64,000 nt of DNA. It comes from an uncultured Pelagibacteraceae bacterium (GTDB taxonomy: Bacteria; Pseudomonadota; Alphaproteobacteria; Pelagibacterales; Pelagibacteraceae). The position numbers and the translations under genes are program-made. Positions 10,893-21,637 of this stretch are shown piece after piece. Position 1 is the first letter of the stretch. Every line of letters starts with the position of its first letter. The notes beneath the pieces are model-generated. The model saw only the letters and a program-made list of their open reading frames with translations. It was not told where the DNA came from and made no database searches. The DNA lies in NCBI GenBank assembly GCA_902565385.1, contig CACFEW010000001.1, forward strand, positions 1 to 64,000. Direction: 5' to 3'.

Positions 10893-10984
10893 GGAAGAGT
10901 GGGTGAGAGGCTGAAACCAGTCGTTTGCTAAATGACCGTGCGAGGAAACTTGTACCGAGGGTTCGAATCCCTCCTCTTCCGCCA
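10893..10984 (+). tRNA. tRNA-Ser (anticodon GCT)
   Basis: Acceptor GGAAGAG/CTCTTCC, anticodon loop TTGCTAA in GTCGT/ATGAC stem, long variable arm, GAGGGTTCGAATCCCTC T-arm, encoded GCCA end. Confidence 0.95.
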
Positions 10985-10987
10985 TTT

Positions 10988-13207
10988 TTAGTATAAAGGA
11001 TCATCCTTAAAGAAATTTATCATTGTAACTGGCTTTTGAGCTAAAATATAACGATAGACGTTGTAGTTCTCCAGTACTCTTTGCACATAATTTCTTGTTT
11101 CTTTAAATTTGATTAATTCAATCCAGTTTACATAATCAATTTGGTTCTTTTGTGGATTTTTATTTATTTTTTTCCAATATCTGACTCTTTTAGGTCCGGC
11201 ATTATAAGCCGCGATTGCAAACGGATAAGCGCCATCATATTCTAAAATTAGGCCAGCTATATAGTGAGAACCTAAATTGATATTATATTCTGCATCTCTT
11301 GTTAATCTAGATTTTGAATAAGGAAGTTTTGCTTGTTTAGCAACTACTTTTGCCGTGTAAGGCATGAGCTGCATTAATCCTTTTGCTCCTGCGTGACTGT
11401 TAGCACTTAAATCAAATTCACTTTCTTGTCTAATTATTGACAGTATAAATGCAGTATCAGGAATTTTTCTTCCATTTATGTAATTTGGAGTACTTATAAT
11501 TGGATAATTATATTTGTTATGAAATCTTTTTTCATATGATGCAATTTTTGCTATTTGAATTGCAAAATCAAATCTATCAATGCTTGTTGCTAATTCTGCT
11601 GCTAAAACTTCACTACCATTATTTATATCATCATTAGCCAAATGTCTTAAAATATGTTTTGTATATTTGTCTTCATTCAGCTCATCAAGAAGATAAACTG
11701 TTTTGACCAATTCTTTTTTAAAAAAGTAGTCTCTATATTCTTTTGAAACTTCAATATCTTTAGATAATTCAAAAGGTTGATTAGGATTTAACTCCATAAA
11801 TGCTAACTGACCATAATATGTAGTTAGAAAATTAGTTGCTTTACCAAACCATTCATTAGCTAATTCATTTTTACCAAGTTTCTGATAAGTTTTAGCTAAC
11901 CAATAGGCTCCTCTAGAAGTACTTATCGGGTAACCAACATTATTATAAAAATTTTCAAAATGATCCTTAGCTAGTAAAGGATCATCTAAAAAACTTAATG
12001 CTATCCATCCACTCATCCATTCTGCGGCCGCATACTCGGGTCCATCAGTCAAAGCATGATTACTTGCAATTTTATAGGCTAATGCAAATTTTTTTTTATA
12101 AATTAACGATCTTGAAATGATTTCTCTTTCAAACCACCACTTATCTGGTCTGACCAAATAATCTTTAGTATTTTTAATTTTTACTAAAATTTCAACAGAA
12201 CTATCTACTCTTCCTCTTTTTCTTCTCCATTTTAATCTATCGTAATTTAAACCTGCATCATTTTTAAATTTAGCTGGGACTTTCGAAATAGCATTATCTA
12301 CACCATAAGATTTACTCATTAATAATTGTCTAGCCGTATAAAGTAACTGATAATCTTTAGGTAAATATCTTAATAATCTTTTTAAATCCCAGTATTTATT
12401 ATTCCAAGCCAAGTAATCTGCTCTTTTAATATAATCATCCGCATCAAGATACTTTTTGAATTTTTTTCTATAAAATCTTAATTCAGATTTGCTTAATTCG
12501 GCAGTAATCCATCCTTCTTTAATATATGAAATACCTTTTTGTGTATTACCATTTAGAATTATGCTTTCTCCAAGTATCATTTTTCCAAAACCGCTTAGAG
12601 GTTCATCAACACCGAACCAATCAATAATTTTTTTGGGCGAAATAGTGTCTGTAGAAAGTTTATGCTCTGCTAAATATTTTAGTCTTCCCAATCTTGGATA
12701 ATCCTCATTTTTGTCTATAAAAGTTTTATAATCGTAATATGATGATTTGTTTCCTTTAGTTAGCAGATGTCTCCATTGTATGAAATTATAGATTGATTTA
12801 TCTCTGGCTCTTTTTGCTGTTTTCAATGCGGCAGGCCATTTTGCTTGTTTCATTTCTGAAATGGCCTTTTTCGCAATTTCGAAATCTTTCTTGTTATAAT
12901 ATTTGGATTTTTTTGCTGTATCAGTTTTTTTGGTTCCAGCTATTAAAGGTTTCTTTTTGGGTAGAATAATACCTAAGTCTTTCTCAGCTTTTAACTTTAT
13001 TTCACCCTCAGGCTTTTTTTTAATTTCCTCTACTATTTTTTTAGGAATCGGTTTTGGCAGAGGCTTCATTACATCAATTAATAATTTCTGATCTTTTTCC
13101 TCTTTAGTTTGGATTGGTTTCTTTAAAGGTATTATTTCTGCAGAAAATAAAATAGTATTAGTAGAGAAGAAAAATAAATTGATAAAAAATATGAATTTTT
13201 TTAGCAT
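10988..13207 (-). CDS. Soluble lytic murein transglycosylase (Slt family)
   Basis: Signal peptide; C-terminal SLT domain: SIIRQESEFDLSANSHAGAKGLMQLMPYTA, YNAGPKRVRYW. Confidence 0.9.
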   Translation of the reverse strand: MLKKFIFFINLFFFSTNTILFSAEIIPLKKPIQTKEEKDQKLLIDVMKPLPKPIPKKIVEEIKKKPEGEIKLKAEKDLGIILPKKKPLIAGTKKTDTAKKSKYYNKKDFEIAKKAISEMKQAKWPAALKTAKRARDKSIYNFIQWRHLLTKGNKSSYYDYKTFIDKNEDYPRLGRLKYLAEHKLSTDTISPKKIIDWFGVDEPLSGFGKMILGESIILNGNTQKGISYIKEGWITAELSKSELRFYRKKFKKYLDADDYIKRADYLAWNNKYWDLKRLLRYLPKDYQLLYTARQLLMSKSYGVDNAISKVPAKFKNDAGLNYDRLKWRRKRGRVDSSVEILVKIKNTKDYLVRPDKWWFEREIISRSLIYKKKFALAYKIASNHALTDGPEYAAAEWMSGWIALSFLDDPLLAKDHFENFYNNVGYPISTSRGAYWLAKTYQKLGKNELANEWFGKATNFLTTYYGQLAFMELNPNQPFELSKDIEVSKEYRDYFFKKELVKTVYLLDELNEDKYTKHILRHLANDDINNGSEVLAAELATSIDRFDFAIQIAKIASYEKRFHNKYNYPIISTPNYINGRKIPDTAFILSIIRQESEFDLSANSHAGAKGLMQLMPYTAKVVAKQAKLPYSKSRLTRDAEYNINLGSHYIAGLILEYDGAYPFAIAAYNAGPKRVRYWKKINKNPQKNQIDYVNWIELIKFKETRNYVQRVLENYNVYRYILAQKPVTMINFFKDDPLY

Positions 13208-13250
13208 AATCTTTTAGTATATGAATCCACAAACTATGTTATAAGTATTT

Positions 13251-14132
13251 ATGTTCAAAGGATCAAATGTTGCTTTAGTCACTCCATTTAAAAATGATAA
13301 ACTTGATGATGAAACTTACATTAAGTTAATCCATTTTCATATTGAAAATGGGACAAATGGTTTGGTTCCTGCCGGAACAACTGGTGAGTCTCCAACTTTA
13401 AGCCATAATGAGCATGAAAGGGTAATTGATTTGTGTGTCAAAGAAAGTAATGGAAAATTACCTGTATTTGCTGGTACTGGTTCAAACTCTACCGAGGAAG
13501 CGATATCATTGACTACTCATGCTGAAAAAATGGGGGCAGATGGAGCTTTAATTGTAACTCCATATTACAACAAGCCTACTCAAGAGGGACTTTATCAACA
13601 TTATAAAGCTATCAATGATAAATGTGGAATTCCAATTCTTATTTATAACATTCCTGGAAGATCAGTGATTGATATGTCAGTTGAAACAATGGCAAGACTA
13701 TTTGAATTGAAAAATATTATTGGTGTTAAGGATGCAACAGGAGATTTAACAAGAGTAGATAAAACATTAAAAAAATTAGGCAAAGATTTTATACAATTAA
13801 CAGGAAATGATGATAACGCTTTAGAGTTTAATCGAAAAGGTGGAGTAGGTGCTATAAGTGTAACAGCTAACATTGCTCCAAAACTTTGTTCTGATTTTCA
13901 AAGATTTTCAAAATCTAATAATGATAATGAAATTAAAGAGGCTGAGAGATTAAATGAAATATTGCAGCCTGTTCACCACGCTATGTTTGTTGAAAGCAAT
14001 CCTAGCCCAGTTAAGTACGCTGCAAAATTATTAGATTTGTGTCATGATGATGTAAGATTACCATTAGTAAAAGTAACAGACACTACCAAAGAAATTGTTA
14101 AAAAGGCTCTCCATACAGCTAAATTAATTTAA
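13251..14132 (+). CDS. dapA: 4-hydroxy-tetrahydrodipicolinate synthase
   Basis: [44 protein letters not shown] motifs. Confidence 0.96.
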   Translation: MFKGSNVALVTPFKNDKLDDETYIKLIHFHIENGTNGLVPAGTTGESPTLSHNEHERVIDLCVKESNGKLPVFAGTGSNSTEEAISLTTHAEKMGADGALIVTPYYNKPTQEGLYQHYKAINDKCGIPILIYNIPGRSVIDMSVETMARLFELKNIIGVKDATGDLTRVDKTLKKLGKDFIQLTGNDDNALEFNRKGGVGAISVTANIAPKLCSDFQRFSKSNNDNEIKEAERLNEILQPVHHAMFVESNPSPVKYAAKLLDLCHDDVRLPLVKVTDTTKEIVKKALHTAKLI

Positions 14133-14602
14133 TGAATAAAAAAACCAATTCTGGTTTAAAAATAATATGTTTGAATAGAAAGGCCAGCTTTAATTATTTT
14201 TTTGAAGATTTATTAGAAGCTGGAATTGTCCTCAAAGGCTCTGAGATTAAATCAATTAGAGAAGGAAAAGTTAATATTGCAGATTCATATGCTGTTGAAA
14301 AAGATGGTGAGTTGGTTTTAATTAATTCTCATATAGCATCTTATAAACAAGCCAGTTATTCTAACCACAATCCAACAGATGAAAGAAAGTTACTTTTAAA
14401 TAAACGGGAAATAAACAAATTAATAGGAAAAATACAAAGAGACGGTCTTACGATTGTTCCTACTAAAATGTATTTTAAAAAAGGAAAAGCAAAAATTGAA
14501 CTTGCGATAGCAAAAGGAAAAAAACTTCATGATAAAAGAGCAAGTAAAAAAGATAGGGATTGGAATCGTGACAAATCAAGATATTTTAGAAAATCAAGCT
14601 AA
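14132..14602 (+). CDS. smpB: SsrA-binding protein
   Basis: [55 protein letters not shown] tail. Confidence 0.96.
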   Translation: MNKKTNSGLKIICLNRKASFNYFFEDLLEAGIVLKGSEIKSIREGKVNIADSYAVEKDGELVLINSHIASYKQASYSNHNPTDERKLLLNKREINKLIGKIQRDGLTIVPTKMYFKKGKAKIELAIAKGKKLHDKRASKKDRDWNRDKSRYFRKSS

Positions 14603-15080
14603 TCGTATATATTTAGGTATAGGTTCAAATTTAGGAAATAGAAGAAATAAAATTGAACAAGCTAAATATGAGTTATCTTTAAGAAATATTAGACTTGTCA
14701 AATCATCAAATTTTTATGAGAGTTTATCATGGCCAGATGAAAGTAAACCTAAATACTTAAATATTGTCTTAGAAGTCATTTCTGATTTAAAACCTTTAGA
14801 ATTACTTAAAGTATCTAAAGATATTGAAATCAGTCTCGGTCGTAAAAAAAGGTATAAAAATGCCCCTCGAGAATGTGATATAGACATAATTGATTATAAA
14901 AGTAAAAAGGTTAGTAAAAAAATTCATTTACCTCATCCAAGGATGCATAATAGAAATTTTGTTCTTTTTCCATTATTTGAATTAAATAAAAATTGGAAAC
15001 ACCCAATTTCCAAAGATCACATTAAAAAGCTCATTATATCATTACCAAATAGAGACATAAGATCTATTAAACAAATCTGA
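14568..15080 (+). CDS. folK: 2-amino-4-hydroxy-6-hydroxymethyldihydropteridine pyrophosphokinase
   Basis: [56 protein letters not shown] at 14568 is a more likely start than ATG at 14529. Confidence 0.9.
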   Translation: MTNQDILENQANRIYLGIGSNLGNRRNKIEQAKYELSLRNIRLVKSSNFYESLSWPDESKPKYLNIVLEVISDLKPLELLKVSKDIEISLGRKKRYKNAPRECDIDIIDYKSKKVSKKIHLPHPRMHNRNFVLFPLFELNKNWKHPISKDHIKKLIISLPNRDIRSIKQI

Positions 15081-15101
15081 AATAATGATATAATAATAAG
15101 T

Positions 15102-16847
15102 ATGCTTAATTCAGATGATTTAATAAATAAAGTAAAAGGATATAATAAGTTTTTAAATCCAGATAGATTAAATAAGGCTTATGACTTTGCGGTAAAGGCG
15201 CATAGTAATCAAAAAAGAGCCTCAGGTGATCCGTATTCAGTTCATCCAATTGAAGTAGCAAATATATTAACTGATTTAAAATTAGATAGTGCAACTATAA
15301 CAACGGGTTTATTACACGATACAATAGAGGATACATATGCAACTTATGAAACTATTAAAGGTGAATTTGGAGACGAAGTTGCAGATTTAGTTGATGGTGT
15401 TACAAAAATATCTGCTCTTGAAAATAATGCATCATCTAATTCCAAAGCAGAAAATTTTAGAAAATTAATTTTAGCAACCTCAAAAGATATTAGAGTTTTA
15501 TTAGTGAAAATTGCTGATCGACTACATAACATGAGAACTATAAAAGCAATTTCAAAAGAGGAAAAAAGAAAAAGGATTTCCCAAGAAACTATGGAAATCT
15601 ATGCCCCGTTGGCGGACAGGATGGGAATGCATAGAATTAGAGATGAGTTAGAAGATCTATCTTTTGAAATTTTAAATAATGAAGCTAGATCTTTAATTCA
15701 AAAAAGACTTGATGAAATAAAATTAGATAAAAAAGATATTTTTGAGACCTTATCAACTGAAATAAGAAAATTATTAGATCAAAATCAAATTTCTTCAAAA
15801 ATTTACGGAAGAGAAAAAACACCTTTTTCAATTTGGAGAAAAGTTCAGAAAAAAAGAGTTTCTTTGGAACAAATTACCGATATCATTGGATTTAGAATTA
15901 TTTTGGATAATGTTGATGACTGTTATAAAACCTTAGGAATAATTCACAAAGAGTATAATTGTATACCTGGGAAATTTAAAGATTATATATCTTCAGCAAA
16001 AATTAATGGCTATAAATCAATTCATACCGCAGTTATTGGATCTAATAGAAAACCCATAGAAATTCAAATAAGAACTAAAGAAATGCACGATTTCGCTGAG
16101 AGGGGAATAGCTTCTCATTGGCAATATAAGTCCTCAGAAAAATTTAACTCTCTTACCTGGAAAGAGTATGATTGGTTGAAAGATTTGGTCGAAATTATAG
16201 AAAAAAATGAAAATCCTGAACACTCTTACGAATATACTAAACTTCAAATGTTCCAGGAAAATGTTTTTTGTTTTACTCCTAAAGGTTCAGTAATCAAATT
16301 ACCTAAAGATGCAACCGCAATAGATTTTGCTTATGCTGTCCATACAAAAATTGGTGATACAGCAGTTGGATGTGAAATTAATGGAAATAAAAGTGAACTT
16401 CAGTCAATTTTAAGAAATGGGGATAGAATAAAGATAATTACATCAAAAAATCAATCACCATCACTACACTGGATACCAACAACAAAAACTGGAAAAGCCA
16501 GAGCTGCAATAAGAAGATATTGGCACGATAGAGGTGAGGAGAAGCAGGAAAGAATAAAAAAATATAATACCACTTTGTGGATTTCATTACCTGATAAACC
16601 TGGACAATTAGGAAATGTAAGTTCATTAATTGGTGAGCATAAATTAAATATTTCAAATTTAGTAATGGCTGGAAAGAAACCTGACTATATCAATTTTAAA
16701 TTTCAGCTGATAATAAGAGATTTGAAAAATTTTACTAATTTTATTGCAGAGCTTAAACAAAAAGGTATAAAATTTAAGATAATTAGACACGAAGATAAAA
16801 GAAATGCTTTCACACAAAAAATCCTTAGATATTTTAAGAAAGACTAA
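15102..16847 (+). CDS. Bifunctional (p)ppGpp synthetase/hydrolase, RelA/SpoT family
   Basis: HD motif GLLHDTIEDT, synthetase segment NGYKSIHTAVIG, TGS domain CFTPKGSVIKLPKDATAIDFAYAVH, C-terminal ACT. Confidence 0.95.
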   Translation: MLNSDDLINKVKGYNKFLNPDRLNKAYDFAVKAHSNQKRASGDPYSVHPIEVANILTDLKLDSATITTGLLHDTIEDTYATYETIKGEFGDEVADLVDGVTKISALENNASSNSKAENFRKLILATSKDIRVLLVKIADRLHNMRTIKAISKEEKRKRISQETMEIYAPLADRMGMHRIRDELEDLSFEILNNEARSLIQKRLDEIKLDKKDIFETLSTEIRKLLDQNQISSKIYGREKTPFSIWRKVQKKRVSLEQITDIIGFRIILDNVDDCYKTLGIIHKEYNCIPGKFKDYISSAKINGYKSIHTAVIGSNRKPIEIQIRTKEMHDFAERGIASHWQYKSSEKFNSLTWKEYDWLKDLVEIIEKNENPEHSYEYTKLQMFQENVFCFTPKGSVIKLPKDATAIDFAYAVHTKIGDTAVGCEINGNKSELQSILRNGDRIKIITSKNQSPSLHWIPTTKTGKARAAIRRYWHDRGEEKQERIKKYNTTLWISLPDKPGQLGNVSSLIGEHKLNISNLVMAGKKPDYINFKFQLIIRDLKNFTNFIAELKQKGIKFKIIRHEDKRNAFTQKILRYFKKD

Positions 16848-17391
16848 TGCATTATTAGAGGGACACTTCATTTTATCTTCTGGATTACATTCTTCAAAAT
16901 ATATCCAGTGTGCTAAACTTTTAAGTTATCCATCAAAAGCAGAAAAAATATGTAAATCATTGGCTTTTAAAATCAAAAAAAATTTTAGAAAATTTGATTT
17001 AATTTTGGCACCAGCCATTGGTGGTATTGTGATTGGTTACGAGATTGGTAGGATTTTAAGGAAAGAAACGATTTTTTGTGAAAGAGTTAAAGGTAAATTT
17101 ACCTTGAGAAGAGGTTTTAAAATTAAAAAAGGTTCTAAAGTTATTATTATTGAAGATGTAATAACAACAGGAAAATCTAGTATGGAATGTGTAAAATTAA
17201 TAAAAAAATCTAATGCAATATTAGTGGGTTTTGCCACAATTATAGACAGATCATCAAAAAAAACATTGAAAATAAAAAAAAAAATAATTTCACATCTTAA
17301 AATTGAAGTACCAACTTATAAACCAAACAAAATACCAAAAGAATTAGACTCAATTCCTATTTCAACGCCAGGAAGCAGATTTATTAAGTGA
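16804..17391 (+). CDS. pyrE: Orotate phosphoribosyltransferase
   Basis: HFILSSGLHSSKYIQCAKLL and PRPP motif VIIIEDVITTGKSSMECV; overlaps the rel 3' end. Confidence 0.93.
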   Translation: MLSHKKSLDILRKTNALLEGHFILSSGLHSSKYIQCAKLLSYPSKAEKICKSLAFKIKKNFRKFDLILAPAIGGIVIGYEIGRILRKETIFCERVKGKFTLRRGFKIKKGSKVIIIEDVITTGKSSMECVKLIKKSNAILVGFATIIDRSSKKTLKIKKKIISHLKIEVPTYKPNKIPKELDSIPISTPGSRFIK

Positions 17392-18107
17392 AACGATTAG
17401 GTGTAAATATTGATCATGTTGCGACAGTTCGAAATGCTAGAGGTGAAATTCATCCTGACCCTTATAAAGCTGCATTATTTGTTAAAAAAAAGGGTGCAGA
17501 CTCAATTACTATACACCTTCGAGAAGACAGGAGACACATAAGAGATTTAGACGCAAAAAAAATTTGTTCAATAAAAAAATTGTTAGTAAATTTAGAAATT
17601 TCAACAAATAGTAATATCGTAAAAAACGCTTTAAGAATAAAACCAAAATTTATTTGTATAGTACCTGAAAATAGAAATGAAATAACTACTGAAGGTGGTT
17701 TAGATTTAAAGAAAAATAAAAATAAAATTAAAAAAATTATATCACAATTTAAAAAAAAAAATATTAGAACAAGTTTATTTATAAACCCAAATATAAAAGA
17801 TATTTATTTGTCTAAAGAAATAGGTGCTGATTGTATTGAAATACATACAGGACATTTTTCTAATCTGATAAAATCAAAAAAATCTTTCATTAAGGAATTT
17901 TTAAAGATTAAGAAATGTGCAATATTAGCATCGAAAATTGGGGTGGAGGTACATGCCGGACATGGCCTGGATTTTAAATCTACTAAGATACTAACCAAGA
18001 TAAATGAAATAGTAGAATTTAATATTGGGCATTTTATTATTGGTGAGTCTATTTTTTATGGTTTACCATTTGTCATAAAAAAGTTTAAAAAGATTATCAA
18101 AAATTAG
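17388..18107 (+). CDS. pdxJ: Pyridoxine 5'-phosphate synthase
   Basis: LGVNIDHVATVRNARGEIHPDPYKAA; ITIHLREDRRHI; VHAGHGLDF. GTG start. Confidence 0.96.
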   Translation: MKRLGVNIDHVATVRNARGEIHPDPYKAALFVKKKGADSITIHLREDRRHIRDLDAKKICSIKKLLVNLEISTNSNIVKNALRIKPKFICIVPENRNEITTEGGLDLKKNKNKIKKIISQFKKKNIRTSLFINPNIKDIYLSKEIGADCIEIHTGHFSNLIKSKKSFIKEFLKIKKCAILASKIGVEVHAGHGLDFKSTKILTKINEIVEFNIGHFIIGESIFYGLPFVIKKFKKIIKN

Positions 18108-18108
18108 A

Positions 18109-18501
18109 ATGAAAATTTTAGGTATCGGAGTAGATATTGTTGAAAATAAAAGGCTTAAAAATTCTATTAAAAATAAAAGTTTTATCTCAAGATTATTCAC
18201 TTTGCTTGAAATTAAAAACTCTAGGTTGGTTAAAGATAAATCTATCTATTTTTCAAAAAAATTTGCAGCAAAAGAATCATTCTCTAAAGCGCTTGGGACT
18301 GGATTCAGAAAAGGGTTAAATTTCAAAGATGTTGAAATTTTAAATGATAATTTAGGTAAACCATATTTTAAAATAAATAACAAAACCAAAAAAATTATAT
18401 TGAAAACATTAAAAGTGAAAAATTTTGATATATTTCTTTCAATATCTGATGAAAAAGAATATTCAATTGCATTTACTATAATTCAGGCAAAAAATGTTTA
18501 A
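18109..18501 (+). CDS. acpS: Holo-[acyl-carrier-protein] synthase
   Basis: GIGVDIVENKRLKNSI, FAAKESFSKALGTGFRKG. Confidence 0.95.
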   Translation: MKILGIGVDIVENKRLKNSIKNKSFISRLFTLLEIKNSRLVKDKSIYFSKKFAAKESFSKALGTGFRKGLNFKDVEILNDNLGKPYFKINNKTKKIILKTLKVKNFDIFLSISDEKEYSIAFTIIQAKNV

Positions 18502-19228
18502 TAAAAAATTTTTTATAGAAAACTTTAAGACACTTTTTTATGCTTTTATAATAGCTATAATTATTAGATCCTTAATTATTCAACCATTCTATATTCCATC
18601 TTCATCCATGGAACCGGGTTTATTAGTTGGAGACAGACTTTTTGTAACAAAATATTCATATGGATACAGCAAGCATTCATTTCCATTTAGTCCACCTATT
18701 TTTAAGAATAGAATTTTTTCTAGTAAGCCACAAAGAGGCGATGTAATAGTTTTTAAAACTCCTGCAGATAATAGAACAGATTATATCAAAAGACTTATTG
18801 GTTTACCAGGCGATAGAATTCAGTTTATAGACACAAACTTATATTTAAATAATAGTGAAATTTTAAAGTCTAAAATCTCAGAAAAAGATCTGATTTATTG
18901 TGGGGATAAGACTATTAATGTTTTTACATTTGAAGAAAAACTACCGAACGGAAAAATATATAAAACCGTTTATCTTAAAAATTTTACTTTTAAAAATTCA
19001 GATGTTTTTAGTGTTCCTAATAATCACTATTTCTTTTTAGGTGATAATAGAGATTGTTCAAAAGATAGCAGGTATTTAACTAGTGTGGGTTATGTTCATG
19101 AAGATAATTTAGTTGGTAAAGCAAGATTTATTTTTTTTTCATCTGATAGATCAGTTGGTAGTATTTTTGCTTTTTGGAAATGGAACAAATCAATTCGATT
19201 TGACAGATTTTTTAAGAAAATTATTTGA
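18494..19228 (+). CDS. lepB: Signal peptidase I
   Basis: FYIPSSSMEPGLLVGDRLFVTKYSYG, GDVIVFKTP..DYIKRLIGLPGD, FLGDNRDCSKDSR. Confidence 0.96.
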   Translation: MFNKKFFIENFKTLFYAFIIAIIIRSLIIQPFYIPSSSMEPGLLVGDRLFVTKYSYGYSKHSFPFSPPIFKNRIFSSKPQRGDVIVFKTPADNRTDYIKRLIGLPGDRIQFIDTNLYLNNSEILKSKISEKDLIYCGDKTINVFTFEEKLPNGKIYKTVYLKNFTFKNSDVFSVPNNHYFFLGDNRDCSKDSRYLTSVGYVHEDNLVGKARFIFFSSDRSVGSIFAFWKWNKSIRFDRFFKKII

Positions 19229-19893
19229 TGAAAATTGATTATTCTAAACTTGAAAAAAAAATAGATTATAAGTTTAAAAATAAAAATTTACTTGTTCAAA
19301 GTCTTACTCATAAAAGTTTTAATAAAATGAATAATAACGAAAAAATAGAATTTTTAGGAGATAGAGTCCTTGGTTTAGTTATCGCAAAAAAACTTTTAGA
19401 AATCTATCCAGAAGAAAAGGAAGGTATTTTGGATAAAAAATATGCTTCATTAGTAAATAAAAAGACATGTTTGGAAATTGCCAAAAGTATTAATTTGCAA
19501 AATTATATTTTAATTTTTAATCCAAAAAATAGATCAGTTACAATTGAGGATAAGGTGATATCAGATAGTTGTGAAGCTTTAATTGGAGCTATTTACCTTG
19601 ATAGGGGATTTAATATAACAGAAAAAATTATATTAGAATTGTGGAAAGAAAAGATAAAAGAAAGTGTAATTACTCAAATTGATGCAAAAACAAAACTTCA
19701 AGAGTTTTCATTGAAAAAGTTCAAAAGACTGCCTACTTATAAAATAATCTCTAATACCGGCCCAAGACATAAGCCTATATTCAGAGTTGCTGTAAAATTA
19801 CAAAATACGAAATTTTATAATGGTGAGGGAAAATCTAAAAAAGAAGCAGAGCAGAATGCGGCTTTACTTTGTTTAAATAATAATTTGATTTGA
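19225..19893 (+). CDS. rnc: Ribonuclease III
   Basis: NEKIEFLGDRVLGLVIAK signature, C-terminal dsRNA-binding domain. Confidence 0.95.
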   Translation: MMKIDYSKLEKKIDYKFKNKNLLVQSLTHKSFNKMNNNEKIEFLGDRVLGLVIAKKLLEIYPEEKEGILDKKYASLVNKKTCLEIAKSINLQNYILIFNPKNRSVTIEDKVISDSCEALIGAIYLDRGFNITEKIILELWKEKIKESVITQIDAKTKLQEFSLKKFKRLPTYKIISNTGPRHKPIFRVAVKLQNTKFYNGEGKSKKEAEQNAALLCLNNNLI

Positions 19894-20573
19894 TGAATTG
19901 GGACGATACAGGTTTTTTGCTTTCAAAAAATAGATATAACGAAAATTCTCTTATTTCGGAATTTTATACTAAAAATCATGGAAAAATATCTGGTATCGTT
20001 TTTGGCGGTACTTCAAAAAAAATCAAAAATTATCTTCAAATTGGAAATCAACTATATCTAAATTATAACTCTAAATCTGTGAATAAATTAGGATATTTTA
20101 AATTAGAAATCCAAAAAGTTTATTCACCTATATATTTTGAAAATTCTCAAAAACTTTCATGCATTAATTCTGCAATGAGTTTAATTCGTTTATTAACAGC
20201 TGAGTCTCAATCTAATATTAAGATATTTAACCTTATTGAGAAATTTTATTTGATACTCTCACATGATGAGTGGTTAAAAGATTATATTTTTTGGGAATTA
20301 GAATTACTCAAAACAATAGGTTTTGATTTAGAGTTAAGTAATTTTGCAACCAAAGAGTTATTAGATGATAAAATAATATATGTAGTTAAATCTAAAAATG
20401 AAAAAAAGATAATACCAAATTTTTTAATTGATAAGAAAATTGTAGTTAATGATTTGAGTATACTTTTAAATGGATTGAAACTAGTAAGTGATTTTTTAGA
20501 AAAAACCATATTAAAACCAAATAATTTAAACTATCCAATTAGCAGAACTCAGTTCATAAATTCATTGAGATAA
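19890..20573 (+). CDS. recO: DNA repair protein RecO
   Basis: N-terminal DTGFLLSKNRYNENSLISEFYTKNHGKISGIVFGGTSKK typical of RecO; position after rnc. Confidence 0.85.
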   Translation: MMNWDDTGFLLSKNRYNENSLISEFYTKNHGKISGIVFGGTSKKIKNYLQIGNQLYLNYNSKSVNKLGYFKLEIQKVYSPIYFENSQKLSCINSAMSLIRLLTAESQSNIKIFNLIEKFYLILSHDEWLKDYIFWELELLKTIGFDLELSNFATKELLDDKIIYVVKSKNEKKIIPNFLIDKKIVVNDLSILLNGLKLVSDFLEKTILKPNNLNYPISRTQFINSLR

Positions 20574-21563
20574 TCAAGGTAAAATTTCATTTAATCTATC
20601 TGCGTAATAACTTACTATTGCGTTTGCACCAGCTCTTTTAAAACTCATTAAATTTTCGAATATCGCATCTTTATTTATTATTTTTTTTTCTACAGCATTA
20701 GATAACATGCTATATTCACCAGAAACTTGATATGCAAAAACTGGGATTCTAAATTTATTTTTTATTGATCTGATAATATCAAGATATGGTAACCCAGGTT
20801 TTACCATGACCATATCTGCACCCTCTTTTATATCTAAAGCCACCTCTCTTATTGCTTCATCATAATTCCTAAAATCCATTTGATAAGTTTTTTTATCTCC
20901 TTTTAAGGCAACCTTAGATCCTACGGCATCTCTAAAAGGGCCATAAAAGTTAGATGCATATTTAACCGCGTAAGAAAGAATTTGAGTATTTTTGAAATTT
21001 TCTTTGTCTAGAGCTTTTCTAATTTTACCAATTCGTCCATCCATCATATCTGATGGTGCTAACACATCACATCCCATTTGAGCTTGTAATAAAGATTGCT
21101 GAATTAAGATCTCTATAGTTTCGTCATTCATTATATTGCTTGATTTGAGAATTCCATCATGACCATGTTTTGTGTAAGGATCCAAAGCCACATCACACAT
21201 TATTCCAATTTTGTTTTTGTATTTTTTTTTAATGTATCTTATAGCTTTACACACTAAATTATCTTCATTTAGAGCCTCACTTCCTAAATCATCTTTTAAT
21301 ATAGGTGATGTATAAGGAAATAAAGCAACCATAGGTATCTGATTTTTAATTGCTCGATCTAAGATTATTCCCAATTTATTAATAGAATATCTATATACAC
21401 CTGGCATAGATTTTATAGGTTGGGTCTTGTTTTTACCCTCAATTAAGAATATAGGAAGTATAAAGTCATTAGGTGATAAATTGTTTTCTGAGACAAGTCT
21501 TCTTGACCAGCTGTTTTTTCTATTTCTTCTTAGTCTCAAACTAGGATATTTTCCTGTAATCAT
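20574..21563 (-). CDS. hemB: Delta-aminolevulinic acid dehydratase (porphobilinogen synthase)
   Basis: RLRRNRKNSWSRRLVSENNLSPNDFILPIFL; GADMVMVKPGLPYLDIIR; VFAYQVSGEYSML. Confidence 0.96.
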   Translation of the reverse strand: MITGKYPSLRLRRNRKNSWSRRLVSENNLSPNDFILPIFLIEGKNKTQPIKSMPGVYRYSINKLGIILDRAIKNQIPMVALFPYTSPILKDDLGSEALNEDNLVCKAIRYIKKKYKNKIGIMCDVALDPYTKHGHDGILKSSNIMNDETIEILIQQSLLQAQMGCDVLAPSDMMDGRIGKIRKALDKENFKNTQILSYAVKYASNFYGPFRDAVGSKVALKGDKKTYQMDFRNYDEAIREVALDIKEGADMVMVKPGLPYLDIIRSIKNKFRIPVFAYQVSGEYSMLSNAVEKKIINKDAIFENLMSFKRAGANAIVSYYADRLNEILP

Positions 21564-21637
21564 ATTTAATTTTTATTTTAAAAATGCGACAAATGTAATA
21601 TACACATATATAGTAAAAAGGGTACAAAGCAATCACG

